From the NCBI RefSeq assembly GCF_001742165.1, contig NZ_CP016442.1, positions 930,001-994,000 on the forward strand: a stretch of DNA of 64,000 nt. Direction: 5' to 3'. The DNA comes from Burkholderia stabilis (GTDB lineage Bacteria; Pseudomonadota; Gammaproteobacteria; Burkholderiales; Burkholderiaceae). This document shows positions 1-8,963 of the stretch, one piece after another (positions within the stretch are counted from its first letter, which is position 1; each line of letters opens with the position of its first letter). The notes under the pieces are model-generated. The model was not told where the DNA came from and made no database searches. It was given only the letters and a program-made list of their open reading frames with translations. The translations under genes were made by a program, and so were the position numbers.

Positions 1-1
1 G

Positions 2-349
2 AACACGATGCAGGGCTACCTGACGCGCTTTCCGAAGCTCGATGCGGTGTTCACGATCAACGACCCGCAGGCGATCGGCAGCGATCTCGCCGCGAAACAG
101 CTGAATCGCCCGAACATCGTGATCACGTCGGTCGACGGCGCACCCGACATCGAGGTCGCGCTCAAGTCCAACACGCTCGTGCAGGCATCGTCGAGCCAGG
201 ACCCGTGGGCGATGGCGCAGCAGGCCGTCAACGTCGGCTACGGCATCATGAACGGCCAGAAGCCGGCCAATCCGATGATCCTGATCGAGCCGACGCTCAT
301 CACGCGCGACAACGTGAAGACGTACAAGGGCTGGAGCACGCCGCGCTGA
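2..349 (+). CDS. Sugar ABC transporter substrate-binding protein, C-terminal part
   Basis: Only the last ~115 residues are in the window; the reading frame is already open at base 2. The visible part has the C-lobe pattern of ribose/fructose-type periplasmic binding proteins (Peripla_BP_4): VFTINDPQAIG, then VDGAPD, and a C-terminal stretch with PTLITRDNV. Such proteins bind a sugar in the periplasm and hand it to an ABC permease. A sugar kinase follows 130 bp downstream, which suits a fructose or related sugar uptake cluster. The exact sugar cannot be read from this fragment. Confidence 0.85.
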   Translation, partial: NTMQGYLTRFPKLDAVFTINDPQAIGSDLAAKQLNRPNIVITSVDGAPDIEVALKSNTLVQASSSQDPWAMAQQAVNVGYGIMNGQKPANPMILIEPTLITRDNVKTYKGWSTPR

Positions 350-376
350 TCGCGCCGCCTGTCCACCCGCCCAACC

Positions 377-428
377 GGGCAGTGCGGGCCGTGTCGCCAG
401 GCGCGACGGCCCGCACTGCCCGCCTTTT
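377..428 (+). terminator. Strong intrinsic terminator after the ABC binding protein gene
   Basis: Perfect 16-bp stem: 377-392 pairs with 406-421, followed by CGCCTTTT. It lies between the binding protein gene and the sugar kinase, so the kinase is expressed by read-through or from its own promoter. Confidence 0.8.
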
Positions 429-479
429 CGGATCAACCGCCGTACGGCCGTGCACAACGCCACGGCACAAGGTTTCGAC

Positions 480-1409
480 ATGACGACGACGTTCCCCCGC
501 CTGATCGTATTCGGCGAAGCGCTGACCGATTTCATCCGCGACGACACGCAGCACTGGCACAGCATCGCAGGCGGTTCATGCTGGAACGTCGCGCGCGTCG
601 GCGCGCGGCTCGGCGTGCCGACGGCATTCGCCGGCACGGTCAGCCGCGACATCTTCGGCGACGAGCTGATGCACAAGAGCGCCGACGCGGGGCTCGACAT
701 GCGCTTCATCCGGCAGGTCGACCGCGCACCGCTGCTCGCGATGGTCGTGTCGAAGCAGCCGCCCCACTATTTCTTCATCGGCGAAAACAGCGCCGATCTC
801 GCGTTCGATCCGGCCGACCTGCCCGCCGGCGCGTTCGACGCGGCCGAAATCGTGCACGTCGGCTCGCTCGGCGTCGTGCGCGAACCGCTCGCGGCGCGCC
901 TGATCGAGGTAGCGCAAGCGGCACGCGCGGCCGGCAAGCGGATCTCGTTCGACCCGAACTTCCGTGCGCCGATGGCCGTGCCGTCGTATCGCGACACGCT
1001 GCGCCGGCTGGCCGGGCTCGCCGACTGGATCAAGGTATCCGACGAAGATCTGCACGGGTTGTTTCCCGAACTCGACGAAACGGCCGCGCTGGCGCAACTG
1101 CGCGCGTGGGCACCCGACGCGACGATGCTCGTCACGCGCGGCGCAGCCGGCATGCAGCTGCTGCATCGCGATACCGCGCTGTTCCAGCCCGCGTTCCCGA
1201 CCGACGTGGCCGATACGGTCGGCTGCGGCGATGCCAGCATCGGCGGCTGGCTCGCGAGCCAGCTTGCACGGCCCGATGCACCGGCGGCCGAGCATCTGCG
1301 CTATGCGGCCGCGTGCGCGGCAGTCGCCTGCGAGCACGCAGGCGCGTATGCGCCAACGGCCGCTGAAGTGGCCGAGATGGCCGGCCGCGCTACCTTCGCG
1401 GTGCTTTAG
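480..1409 (+). CDS. PfkB-family carbohydrate kinase (fructokinase-like)
   Basis: 309 residues, normal for the ribokinase/PfkB family. The N-terminal sugar-binding motif is FGEALTDF, and the C-terminal signature DTVGCGDAS carries the catalytic Asp at residue 251 (GCGD instead of the usual GAGD). The family phosphorylates sugars with ATP in the cytoplasm. The start at 480 is chosen because the protein then opens with the usual short lead into the first beta strand; an in-frame ATG at 450 would add 10 unlikely residues. The neighbouring sugar-binding protein suggests it phosphorylates the imported sugar, probably fructose, but specificity is inferred. Confidence 0.88.
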   Translation: MTTTFPRLIVFGEALTDFIRDDTQHWHSIAGGSCWNVARVGARLGVPTAFAGTVSRDIFGDELMHKSADAGLDMRFIRQVDRAPLLAMVVSKQPPHYFFIGENSADLAFDPADLPAGAFDAAEIVHVGSLGVVREPLAARLIEVAQAARAAGKRISFDPNFRAPMAVPSYRDTLRRLAGLADWIKVSDEDLHGLFPELDETAALAQLRAWAPDATMLVTRGAAGMQLLHRDTALFQPAFPTDVADTVGCGDASIGGWLASQLARPDAPAAEHLRYAAACAAVACEHAGAYAPTAAEVAEMAGRATFAVL

Positions 1410-1436
1410 CGACAGGTAACGCGTGCGCGCCCGTCA

Positions 1437-3167
1437 TCACGTGGCGGTCGCCCCGTCGTCGCCACCCGGCTGCATGCCGGCCTGCAGCAGTTGCAGGCTC
1501 TCGTCGACGCTCAGTTCGGACATCTCGTCGTCGCGCAGCGTGTCGTCCGCCGCGCGGCGCAACGCATGCAGCGCATGCACCTTGAGCCGCACGATCGCGA
1601 GCCGCAGCCCGCGCGCCGCGCATTCGGCCGCGAACGTGCGCAACGATTCGATCGTCGTGCCGTCGACATCGGGTGTCTCCTCGAGGCTCAGCATCACCGT
1701 ATGCGTGTCCGGCGCGGCCTTCATCAGCGCGCGCACGCGATTGAGCATCCGGTCCGCATTCGCGAAGAACAGCTGCGCCTCGGGCCGCACGATCAGCACG
1801 CCGGGCACCGGCTTCGCCTCGGCATGGCTCGCGACGTCGACGAAGTCGTGGCTGTCGCGCAGCCGGCCCAGCACGCTGACGTTCGGCTCCGACAGCTTGC
1901 GCAGCGTCAGCAGCAGGCTCACGCCGATGGCCGCGAGCAGCCCGTGCAGCACGCCGAGCACGAGCACCGCGAGCAGCGCGGCGATCACGACGAGCCGGTC
2001 GCGATGCCAGACCCAGTACGGCCGGAATACGGACGGATGCAGCGAGTGGCTGACCGCGAAGATCACGATCGCCGCGAGCACGGGCTCCGGCGTGCGCGCC
2101 AGCTGCGGCAGCAGCAACCATACGATCAGCGCGACCACGCCCGCCGCCCACAGGCCGGCAAAACGCGACTGCGCGCCGGCCGCCTCGTTCGCCGACGTCG
2201 CCGAATAGCCGGCGCCGACCGGCATCCCGTGCAACAGGCCCGACACGAGATTCGAACATCCGAGCGCGACGAGATCCCGATTCGGCGACACGGTGTCGCC
2301 ATGCTTCAGCGCGAAGTTGCGGATCGATCCGTACGACTCCGCGTACAGGATCAGCATCAGCGCGAAGCCGAGCTCGACCGTCTGCATCCACGCGTTGCGG
2401 TCGAGCTGCGGCAGGCCGAATTCGAGGTGCTTGAAGTCGATATGACCGACGATCGCGATCCCGTACCGCTGCCAGTCGATCGCATAGCCGATCGCGATCG
2501 ACAGCACGATCACGACGAGCGTGGCGGGCACGCGCGAGCGGCGGCCGAGCACGAACAGCAGCGCAAGCGCGGTCGCGCCGAGCACGACGCTCGCGAGGTT
2601 CGCATGCGGCGCGCCGGCGATCAGGTCGAGCGCGACATGCGGTGCATCGCTGTGCTGCATGGAAATCGCGAGAATCTTCGGCAACTGCTTGATGACGATC
2701 GTCAGCGCGAGCCCGAACGTGAAACCGCGCAGCACGGGCCGTGCGATGAAATCCGACATGCCACCGAGCCGCGCGACGCCGGCCAGGATGAACAACACGC
2801 CCGTCATCGCGACGAGCGCCGCCGCGAGCGCGAGCTGCGCGGCGGGCGCCATCCCCGACTCCGCCAGTACGGTCGCCGCCAGCACGGCGGCCGACGACGA
2901 CGTCGACGACACGATCGCGAAGCGGCTGCTGCCCGTCAGCGCATAGACGACGAGCCCCGACAGCAGCGCGATGAGGCCGGCCTGCGGCGGCAGGTTGGCC
3001 AGCCCCGCATAGGCGACCGCCTCGGGAATCAGCAGGCCGGCGATCGACAGGCCGGCCAGCGCATCGAGGCCGATGCGCTGCGTGCGCGGCGGCGGCGCCG
3101 CGTCGAGCGCGGTGAAATGGTCGGCATGCTGCGGGCCGGCGTCGGGGCGAATCGGGGCAGTCGTCAT
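1437..3167 (-). CDS. SulP-family inorganic anion transporter with STAS domain
   Basis: 576 residues. About 10-12 hydrophobic segments cover residues ~30-430, with the SulP signature around PEAVAYAGLANLPPQAGL (~48-66). A cytoplasmic STAS domain follows (~455-560). SulP proteins move sulfate, bicarbonate or other anions across the inner membrane. The STAS domain shows DVDGTT where many homologues have a D-S-T core. The gene lies 24 bp downstream of the ParB-like gene on the same strand, so the two are probably co-transcribed. The substrate cannot be told from sequence. Confidence 0.88.
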   Translation of the reverse strand: MTTAPIRPDAGPQHADHFTALDAAPPPRTQRIGLDALAGLSIAGLLIPEAVAYAGLANLPPQAGLIALLSGLVVYALTGSSRFAIVSSTSSSAAVLAATVLAESGMAPAAQLALAAALVAMTGVLFILAGVARLGGMSDFIARPVLRGFTFGLALTIVIKQLPKILAISMQHSDAPHVALDLIAGAPHANLASVVLGATALALLFVLGRRSRVPATLVVIVLSIAIGYAIDWQRYGIAIVGHIDFKHLEFGLPQLDRNAWMQTVELGFALMLILYAESYGSIRNFALKHGDTVSPNRDLVALGCSNLVSGLLHGMPVGAGYSATSANEAAGAQSRFAGLWAAGVVALIVWLLLPQLARTPEPVLAAIVIFAVSHSLHPSVFRPYWVWHRDRLVVIAALLAVLVLGVLHGLLAAIGVSLLLTLRKLSEPNVSVLGRLRDSHDFVDVASHAEAKPVPGVLIVRPEAQLFFANADRMLNRVRALMKAAPDTHTVMLSLEETPDVDGTTIESLRTFAAECAARGLRLAIVRLKVHALHALRRAADDTLRDDEMSELSVDESLQLLQAGMQPGGDDGATAT

Positions 3168-3191
3168 GGGGCGCTCGCCGGCGTGGGTCGG

Positions 3192-3818
3192 TCAGGGTTT
3201 GACGGCGATGACGCCCGACCAGCCGGGCAGATAGCGCGCATCCTGATCGTGCGCGCGGTGCAATGCGACGTCGAGCGCCTTCGCGAAGTTCTTGCGGATC
3301 TGATCGAGCGACACGTGCTGGCGCAGGTAGTCGGCCCACAGGAATTCGCTGAACGGCGTCGCATCCTTCGCATAACCGCCCGCCGTGCGCAGCTCGCCGG
3401 CAAGGCTGCGGTACGGATCGTCCTCGAGCCCCGTCAGCACCTTGGGCAAATGCGCATAGTCGCGACGCGTCCCGTCCGGGCCGAACGGGTGCACCCACTG
3501 GTTGTGCTCCATCATCCGCCAGAAGATCGTGTCGTCGAGCCACGACAGGTCCTTCAGCAGCATCGCGTTCACGCGCGACTCGCCTTCCTCGATCAGCGCG
3601 AGGCCGAGATGGTGGTGATCGGTGATGTAGTGCAGCCCGTCCGGGCCGAGCACGGCCGGGAACCAGTGCGATTCGATCGCGGCCTTGCGCGCGCGCTTGT
3701 CGAGCGCCTTCCAGTGCTTGCGCTTCGCTTTCACTTCGCGATAGCCGACCGTCATCTGGGTCGGACGCAATGCGTCGAGCCGGACGGGAATGAGATGAAC
3801 GTCGTTGCCGAGTGCCAT
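3192..3818 (-). CDS. ParB-like nuclease-fold protein (ParBc_2 type)
   Basis: 208 residues. The N-terminal half has the ParB/sulfiredoxin-like pattern: LRPTQMTVGYREVK, then ITDHHHLGLAL, which corresponds to the 'GxHR'-like box of this fold. It lacks the helix-turn-helix domain of true chromosome-partitioning ParB, so a partition role is unlikely. Homologues are usually labelled 'putative ParB-like nuclease' and their function is unknown. It directly precedes the SulP transporter gene with a 24-bp gap, which suggests an operon. Confidence 0.75.
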   Translation of the reverse strand: MALGNDVHLIPVRLDALRPTQMTVGYREVKAKRKHWKALDKRARKAAIESHWFPAVLGPDGLHYITDHHHLGLALIEEGESRVNAMLLKDLSWLDDTIFWRMMEHNQWVHPFGPDGTRRDYAHLPKVLTGLEDDPYRSLAGELRTAGGYAKDATPFSEFLWADYLRQHVSLDQIRKNFAKALDVALHRAHDQDARYLPGWSGVIAVKP

Positions 3819-3942
3819 GGTCGTACCCCATGTTGCGAAATTCCGGCAACGATACTCCTGATCGCGCGAGCCGTTAATACGTCATGACCTCGATACGCAT
3901 CCGGTTGACGATCTCTGACAACCGGTCGTGCACGCGTGCCTG

Positions 3943-4485
3943 CTACGCGCGCAGGTCGTCGCGTTCGAGCCGGTGACGCACGTAAGGGATGCCGTCGTGC
4001 ACGACGCCCACGCGGCGCATCCCGAGCTTGCGCGCGACGTTCAGCGAACCGCCGTTGGCCTCGGCGATGTCGGCGATCACGCGCGGCAGGCGCACCGTGT
4101 CGAATGCGTGACGCACGACGGCTTGCGCGGCCTCGCTCGCGATGCCGCGCCCCCACGTCGCGCGCATCAGCCGCCAGCCGATCTCGACGTCGCGCGCGCC
4201 ATCCGCATAGTCGGGAATCAACAGGACCCAGCCGATGAACGCATCGGGCGCGGCTTTCTCGAAGATCGACCAGTAGCCGAGACCCGGCGGATAGTCGCGC
4301 GTGATCCGGTGCGTGACGAAGCGCCGATGCTCGACGGGATCGTGCCACGGGCCCGCGATGTGCCGCGTGACCTCGGGATCGCGATCCATCGCGATGCACG
4401 CATCGAGATCGGCCAGCACGCGCGGACGCAGCCACAGTCTTTCGGTTTCGAGCACGGGCAACGCAGCGGCAAAATGGTCGGTCAT
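3943..4485 (-). CDS. GNAT-family N-acetyltransferase (RimJ/RimL type)
   Basis: 180 residues beginning MTDHFAAALPVLETERLWLRP, the typical first strand of Acetyltransf_3 proteins. The acetyl-CoA-binding region is around EIGWRLMRATWGRGIASEAAQ, and the C-terminal ANGGSLNVARKLGM motif is typical of RimJ/RimL-like enzymes. These transfer acetyl groups to amines on proteins or small molecules; the acceptor is unknown. The start at 4485 is preferred because AGGAGT stands 5 nt upstream; a further in-frame ATG at 4524 has no ribosome site. Confidence 0.85.
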   Translation of the reverse strand: MTDHFAAALPVLETERLWLRPRVLADLDACIAMDRDPEVTRHIAGPWHDPVEHRRFVTHRITRDYPPGLGYWSIFEKAAPDAFIGWVLLIPDYADGARDVEIGWRLMRATWGRGIASEAAQAVVRHAFDTVRLPRVIADIAEANGGSLNVARKLGMRRVGVVHDGIPYVRHRLERDDLRA

Positions 4486-4766
4486 CGGGACTCCTGATTC
4501 GGTGACGATGCGCATCGGGCGCATTACAGAACTGATACAAAAAGCCTTCCGGAATGATACAGATGCCTGTCACCTGCCTCGCGCGGCGCCGTTTCCGTTT
4601 TCGAAACAGTTCATTTCGTAGGGATTATTCCCGATTCAACGTTATCGCGCCCCACATCGCGCAGCGCGGCGGCCTACACTCGATCAGTGCCCCCGCACCG
4701 CGCGCAAGCCGGGCCGGCACCCGCATGCACATCGTGAGCGCGCACGGCAACGAGGAGACCTCGGAC

Positions 4767-5987
4767 ATGAGCTGGACCCGCGAGCAACGCAACGTCACGA
4801 TCGCCGCCTACCTGGGCTGGACGCTCGATGCGTTCGATTTTTTCCTGATGGTTTTCGTGCTGAAGGACATCGCCGCCGAATTCTCGTCGACGATTCCCGC
4901 CGTCGCGTTCGCGCTCACGCTGACGCTGGCGATGCGCCCGCTCGGCGCGCTGATCTTCGGCCGGCTCGCCGATCGCTTCGGCCGCCGCCCGACGTTGATG
5001 GTGAACATCGCGTGCTACTCGCTGCTCGAACTCGCGTCGGGTTTCGCGCCGAGCCTGACCGCACTGCTCGTGCTGCGCGCGCTGTTCGGCATCGCGATGG
5101 GCGGCGAATGGGGCGTCGGCTCCGCGCTGACGATGGAAACCGTGCCGACCCATGCGCGCGGCTTCGTGTCGGGGCTGCTGCAGGCCGGCTATCCGAGCGG
5201 ATACCTGCTCGCGTCCGTCGTGTTCGGCCTGTTCTACCAGTACATCGGCTGGCGCGGGATGTTCATGGTCGGCGTGCTGCCCGCGCTGCTCGTGCTGTAC
5301 GTGCGCGCGCACGTGCCCGAATCGCCGGCGTGGAAACAGATGGAGAAACGCCCGCGCCCGAGCCTCGGCGCCACGTTGAAGCAGAACTGGAAGCTCACGA
5401 TCTACGCGATCGTGCTGATGACCGCGTTCAACTTCTTCTCGCATGGTACGCAGGATCTCTATCCGACGTTCCTGCGCGAACAGCATCATTTCGATCCGCA
5501 TACCGTGTCGTGGATCACGATCGTGCTGAACATCGGCGCGATCGTCGGCGGTCTGTCGTTCGGCACGATCTCGGAGCGGATCGGCCGGCGCCGCGCGATC
5601 TTCATCGCCGCGCTGATCGCGCTGCCCGTGCTGCCGCTGTGGGCGTTCTCGAGCGGCCCGCTCGCCCTCGCCGCCGGCGCATTCCTGATGCAGATTTCGG
5701 TACAGGGTGCGTGGGGCGTGATTCCCGTTCACCTGAACGAGATTTCGCCCGACGAGATCCGCGCGACCTTCCCCGGTGTCGTCTATCAGCTCGGCAACCT
5801 GCTCGCGTCGGGCAACGCGACGATGCAGGCATCGCTCGCCGTGTCGCACGACAACAATTACGGCATGGCGCTCGCGCTCGTGGCGGGCACCGTGGCCGTC
5901 GCGATCGCCGTGCTGATCCTGTTCAGCCGCGAGCGGCGCGGCATCGACATGACGCAATCGGTCAATACGCGTAGCACCGTCGGCTGA
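4767..5987 (+). CDS. MFS transporter, sialate/carboxylate (SHS-like) type
   Basis: 406 residues and about 12 membrane segments. MFS signatures are visible: the loop 2-3 motif GRLADRFGRRP and its second-half copy GTISERIGRRRA. The opening WTLDAFDFFLMVFVLKDI is typical of the sialate:H+ symporter/carboxylate carrier group. It would import an organic acid or acidic sugar by proton symport; the substrate is inferred only. The start at 4767 is chosen because GAGGAG lies 8 nt upstream. The open frame extends back to 4554 without a credible start context. Confidence 0.85.
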   Translation: MSWTREQRNVTIAAYLGWTLDAFDFFLMVFVLKDIAAEFSSTIPAVAFALTLTLAMRPLGALIFGRLADRFGRRPTLMVNIACYSLLELASGFAPSLTALLVLRALFGIAMGGEWGVGSALTMETVPTHARGFVSGLLQAGYPSGYLLASVVFGLFYQYIGWRGMFMVGVLPALLVLYVRAHVPESPAWKQMEKRPRPSLGATLKQNWKLTIYAIVLMTAFNFFSHGTQDLYPTFLREQHHFDPHTVSWITIVLNIGAIVGGLSFGTISERIGRRRAIFIAALIALPVLPLWAFSSGPLALAAGAFLMQISVQGAWGVIPVHLNEISPDEIRATFPGVVYQLGNLLASGNATMQASLAVSHDNNYGMALALVAGTVAVAIAVLILFSRERRGIDMTQSVNTRSTVG

Positions 5988-6134
5988 TCCCCCGCATTGC
6001 CGCATCGCACCATCGCGCGCGCCCCGCTCCGCCGGGGCCGCGCCTCACACTTTCCGCATCCGCACATCGAACTAGAGGAATTGGTCCAGATTCCCCGCTT
6101 GCCCGCTGTGCCCGCGTTTTTTTACTCTTAATAA

Positions 6135-6146
6135 AAACGATCGTTT
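6135..6146. promoter_or_regulatory. Palindromic operator upstream of the TetR gene (PsrA-type)
   Basis: AAACGATCGTTT is a perfect 12-bp palindrome 57 bp before the TetR start. With its flanks it reads AAAAC-GATC-GTTTG and fits the PsrA site known from Pseudomonas, (G/C)AAAC-N2-4-GTTT(G/C), apart from the outermost left base. It is probably an autoregulatory site. Confidence 0.6.
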
Positions 6147-6203
6147 GAATCACATAATCGAATCACCTGTTCGCGGCCGGGCGACCGGCATGGGAGGCGG
6201 AAC

Positions 6204-7022
6204 ATGGCAGTAAGTCAGGAGGGGCGGCCGCCCGCGGGACGGCCGTCCGGGGCACGGTCATCCGGCACTCGGCAGACCGGGGGGACGAAGGCGCGCATTC
6301 TCGATGCGGCCGAGGACCTGTTCATCGAGCACGGCTTCGAAGCGATGTCGATGCGGCAGATCACTTCACGCGCGGCGGTCAACCTTGCCGCGGTCAACTA
6401 CCACTTCGGCAGCAAGGAAGCGTTGATCCACGCGATGCTGTCGCGACGGCTCGACCAGCTCAACCAGGAGCGTCTCGCCATCCTCGACCGCTTCGATGCG
6501 CAGCTCGGCATGCACATCACCTGCGAGCACGTGCTCGGCGCGATGTTCATTCCCGCGCTGAAGGCCTCGCGCAATCCCGAACGCGGCGGCCCCGGGTTTC
6601 TCCGGCTGATCGGCCGCGCGTACACCGATCCGTCGCCGTTCGTGCGCAACTTCCTGACCGCGCACTACGCGAGCGTCGCCGGCCGCTTCTTCGACGCATT
6701 CCAGCGCGCGTTGCCGCATCTGCCGCGCACCGAGCTCGGCTGGCGGCTGCACTTCGCGATCGGTGCGCTGTCCGGCGCGCTCGCGGGCGCCGAAACGGAA
6801 AGCCTGATCGACGAGTTCTCGCAGGGCCGCACGATGAACGACGTGCAGATGATCGCGCGGCTGTCGTCGCTGATCGTCGCCGCGCTGAAGGCGCCGATGC
6901 CCGACAGCGCGCAACTGTCGATCTTCGCGGCGGTGCTCGACGACGCGGGAGCGAGCGAAGCATTCGGGCTGCCGCCGGGTGCCGCGACCGCCGATACGGC
7001 GACGCTGCATTCCGCGAGCTGA
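6204..7022 (+). CDS. TetR/AcrR-family transcriptional regulator (PsrA-like)
   Basis: 272 residues. The N-terminal TetR helix-turn-helix spans ~30-75, including ARILDAAEDLF and the recognition region AVNLAAVNYHFGSKEAL, which is very like PsrA, the fatty-acid-responsive repressor of beta-oxidation genes. The C-terminal ligand domain is diverged. GGGAGG lies 7 nt before the start. The gene is followed 157 bp later by an acyl-CoA ligase gene, and a PsrA-type palindrome sits in its own upstream region. Control of fatty-acid activation is therefore the likely role, inferred from context. Confidence 0.85.
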   Translation: MAVSQEGRPPAGRPSGARSSGTRQTGGTKARILDAAEDLFIEHGFEAMSMRQITSRAAVNLAAVNYHFGSKEALIHAMLSRRLDQLNQERLAILDRFDAQLGMHITCEHVLGAMFIPALKASRNPERGGPGFLRLIGRAYTDPSPFVRNFLTAHYASVAGRFFDAFQRALPHLPRTELGWRLHFAIGALSGALAGAETESLIDEFSQGRTMNDVQMIARLSSLIVAALKAPMPDSAQLSIFAAVLDDAGASEAFGLPPGAATADTATLHSAS

Positions 7023-7179
7023 GCGCGCGAGGCCACGCGCGGCTTCCTGTTCACGATTTGATTGATGCGCGGGGTCGTGCGGAGCGTCGAGGCGCCCGCG
7101 TCGATCGACCGCCAGACACGGGGCACGGACCGGCGACTAGACGCCTGCCCGTACCAAAAGCAAAGACCGGAGACACGTC

Positions 7180-8934
7180 ATGTCATCTTCCGCAGCAACC
7201 GCAGCGACCCAGGTTCCGCCGAACACCGACGGCATCTGGTACGCGTCTTACCCGCCCGGCGTACCGCACGAAATCGACGTCGCGCAATACGCGTCGCTCG
7301 TGCAGTTCTTCGACGAATGCACGACACGCTTCGCCGAGCGCGTCGCCTACGTGAGCGCGGGCGCATCGATGACCTATCGCACGCTCGCGCAGAAAGTCGA
7401 CGCGTTCGCGTCCTATCTGCAGAGCCTCGGCGTGAAGCCGGGCGACCGTGTCGCGATCATGCTGCCGAACACGTTCCAGTACCCGGTTGCGCTGTTCGGC
7501 ACGCTGAAGGCCGGCGCGATCGTCGTCAACGTCAACCCGCTCTACACCGTGCGCGAGCTCGCGCACCAGTTGAAGGACAGCGGCGCGCAGACGATCGTCG
7601 TGTTCGAGAACTTCGCGCGCACGCTGCAGGACGCGCTGCCTGAAACGCAGGTGAAGAACATCGTCGTCACCGCGCTCGGCGACCTGCTCGCCGACGGCTT
7701 CAATGCGAAAGGACGCCTGATCAACTTCGTGCTGAAGCACGTGAAGAAGCTCGTGCCGGCCTACCACCTGCCGCAGGCGATCCGGCTGCGCTCCGCGCTT
7801 GCGCTCGGCGCGCGCGGCAAACCGCAACCCGTGCAGACGACCCGCGACGATCTCGCGTTCCTGCAATACACGGGCGGCACGACCGGCGTCGCGAAGGGCG
7901 CGATGCTCACGCACGGCAACCTGATCGCGAACCTGCTGCAGGCGAAGGCCTGGATCGCCGACCAGGTGTCGGGCGACGTCGAAACCGTGCTCACGCCGCT
8001 GCCGCTCTATCACATCTATTCGCTGACGGTGAACGCGTTCATCTTCATGGGACTCGGCGGGCGCAACATCCTGATCGCGAACCCGCGCGACATGAAGATG
8101 GTGATGAAGATCATCCGCAACGAAACGTTCACGGGGATCACCGGCATCAACACGCTGTACAACGCGTTCCTCGACAACGAGGAGTTCCGCAAGCGCGACT
8201 TCTCGAAGCTCAAGCTGGCGATGGCAGGCGGGATGGCGATGCAGCGCGCGGTCGCGGAGCGTTTCCAGCAGGTGACGGGCCGGCCGGTCGTCGAAGGCTA
8301 CGGCCTCACCGAATGCTCGCCGATCGTCACGATGAACCCGGTCGACCTGAACGACATGGCCGCATTCAGCGGCTCGATCGGCCTGCCCGCGCCCTCCACC
8401 ACCGTGCGCTTTCGCCGCGAGGACGGCACCTGGGCCGCGATCGGCGAGCCGGGCGAGCTGTGCGTGCACGGTCCGCAGGTGATGCGCGGCTACTGGCAGC
8501 GCCCCGACGAGACGGCCAAGGTGATCGATGCCGATGGCTGGCTCGGCACCGGCGACATCGGCGTGATGGACGAACGCGGCTTCATCCGCCTCATCGACCG
8601 CAAGAAGGACATGATCCTCGTGTCGGGCTTCAACGTGTATCCGAACGAGATCGAGGAAGTACTCGTGATGCACCCGGGCATCAGCGAAGCCGCGGCGATC
8701 GGCATTCCCGACGAAATACAGGGCGAGCGGATCAAGGTGTTCGTCGTGCGCCGCGACCCGTCGCTCACGGTCGACGACGTGCTCGCGCACTGCCGCAAGA
8801 ACCTGACCGGCTACAAGATGCCGAAATTCGTCGAGTTCCGCGACGCACTGCCGCAGACGAACGTCGGCAAGATCCTGCGCCGCGCGCTGCGCGACGAGGA
8901 ACTCGCCAAGATCAAGGCCACGAAGCAAGGCTGA
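7180..8934 (+). CDS. fadD: Long-chain fatty-acid-CoA ligase
   Basis: 584 residues, an AMP-forming acyl-adenylate enzyme. The ATP/AMP loop YTGGTTGVAKG starts at residue ~230, the adenylate motif GYGLTECSP is at ~373, then GDIGVMDERGF, and the C-terminal hinge DRKKDMILVSGFNVYPNE matches the fatty-acid-CoA ligase signature. It activates long-chain fatty acids to acyl-CoA at the inner membrane for beta-oxidation or lipid synthesis. The TetR regulator upstream and its PsrA-like operator suggest fatty-acid-dependent control. Other members of this large family can prefer medium-chain acids. Confidence 0.9.
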   Translation: MSSSAATAATQVPPNTDGIWYASYPPGVPHEIDVAQYASLVQFFDECTTRFAERVAYVSAGASMTYRTLAQKVDAFASYLQSLGVKPGDRVAIMLPNTFQYPVALFGTLKAGAIVVNVNPLYTVRELAHQLKDSGAQTIVVFENFARTLQDALPETQVKNIVVTALGDLLADGFNAKGRLINFVLKHVKKLVPAYHLPQAIRLRSALALGARGKPQPVQTTRDDLAFLQYTGGTTGVAKGAMLTHGNLIANLLQAKAWIADQVSGDVETVLTPLPLYHIYSLTVNAFIFMGLGGRNILIANPRDMKMVMKIIRNETFTGITGINTLYNAFLDNEEFRKRDFSKLKLAMAGGMAMQRAVAERFQQVTGRPVVEGYGLTECSPIVTMNPVDLNDMAAFSGSIGLPAPSTTVRFRREDGTWAAIGEPGELCVHGPQVMRGYWQRPDETAKVIDADGWLGTGDIGVMDERGFIRLIDRKKDMILVSGFNVYPNEIEEVLVMHPGISEAAAIGIPDEIQGERIKVFVVRRDPSLTVDDVLAHCRKNLTGYKMPKFVEFRDALPQTNVGKILRRALRDEELAKIKATKQG

Positions 8935-8963
8935 ACGCCCCATCGCTCCGGGAGACGCTGTCG

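Noticed and set aside
1390..3849. 819-residue minus-strand frame spanning SulP and the ParB-like gene
   Set aside because: Out of frame with both recognised proteins; low-complexity Arg/Ala sequence typical of GC-rich shadow frames.
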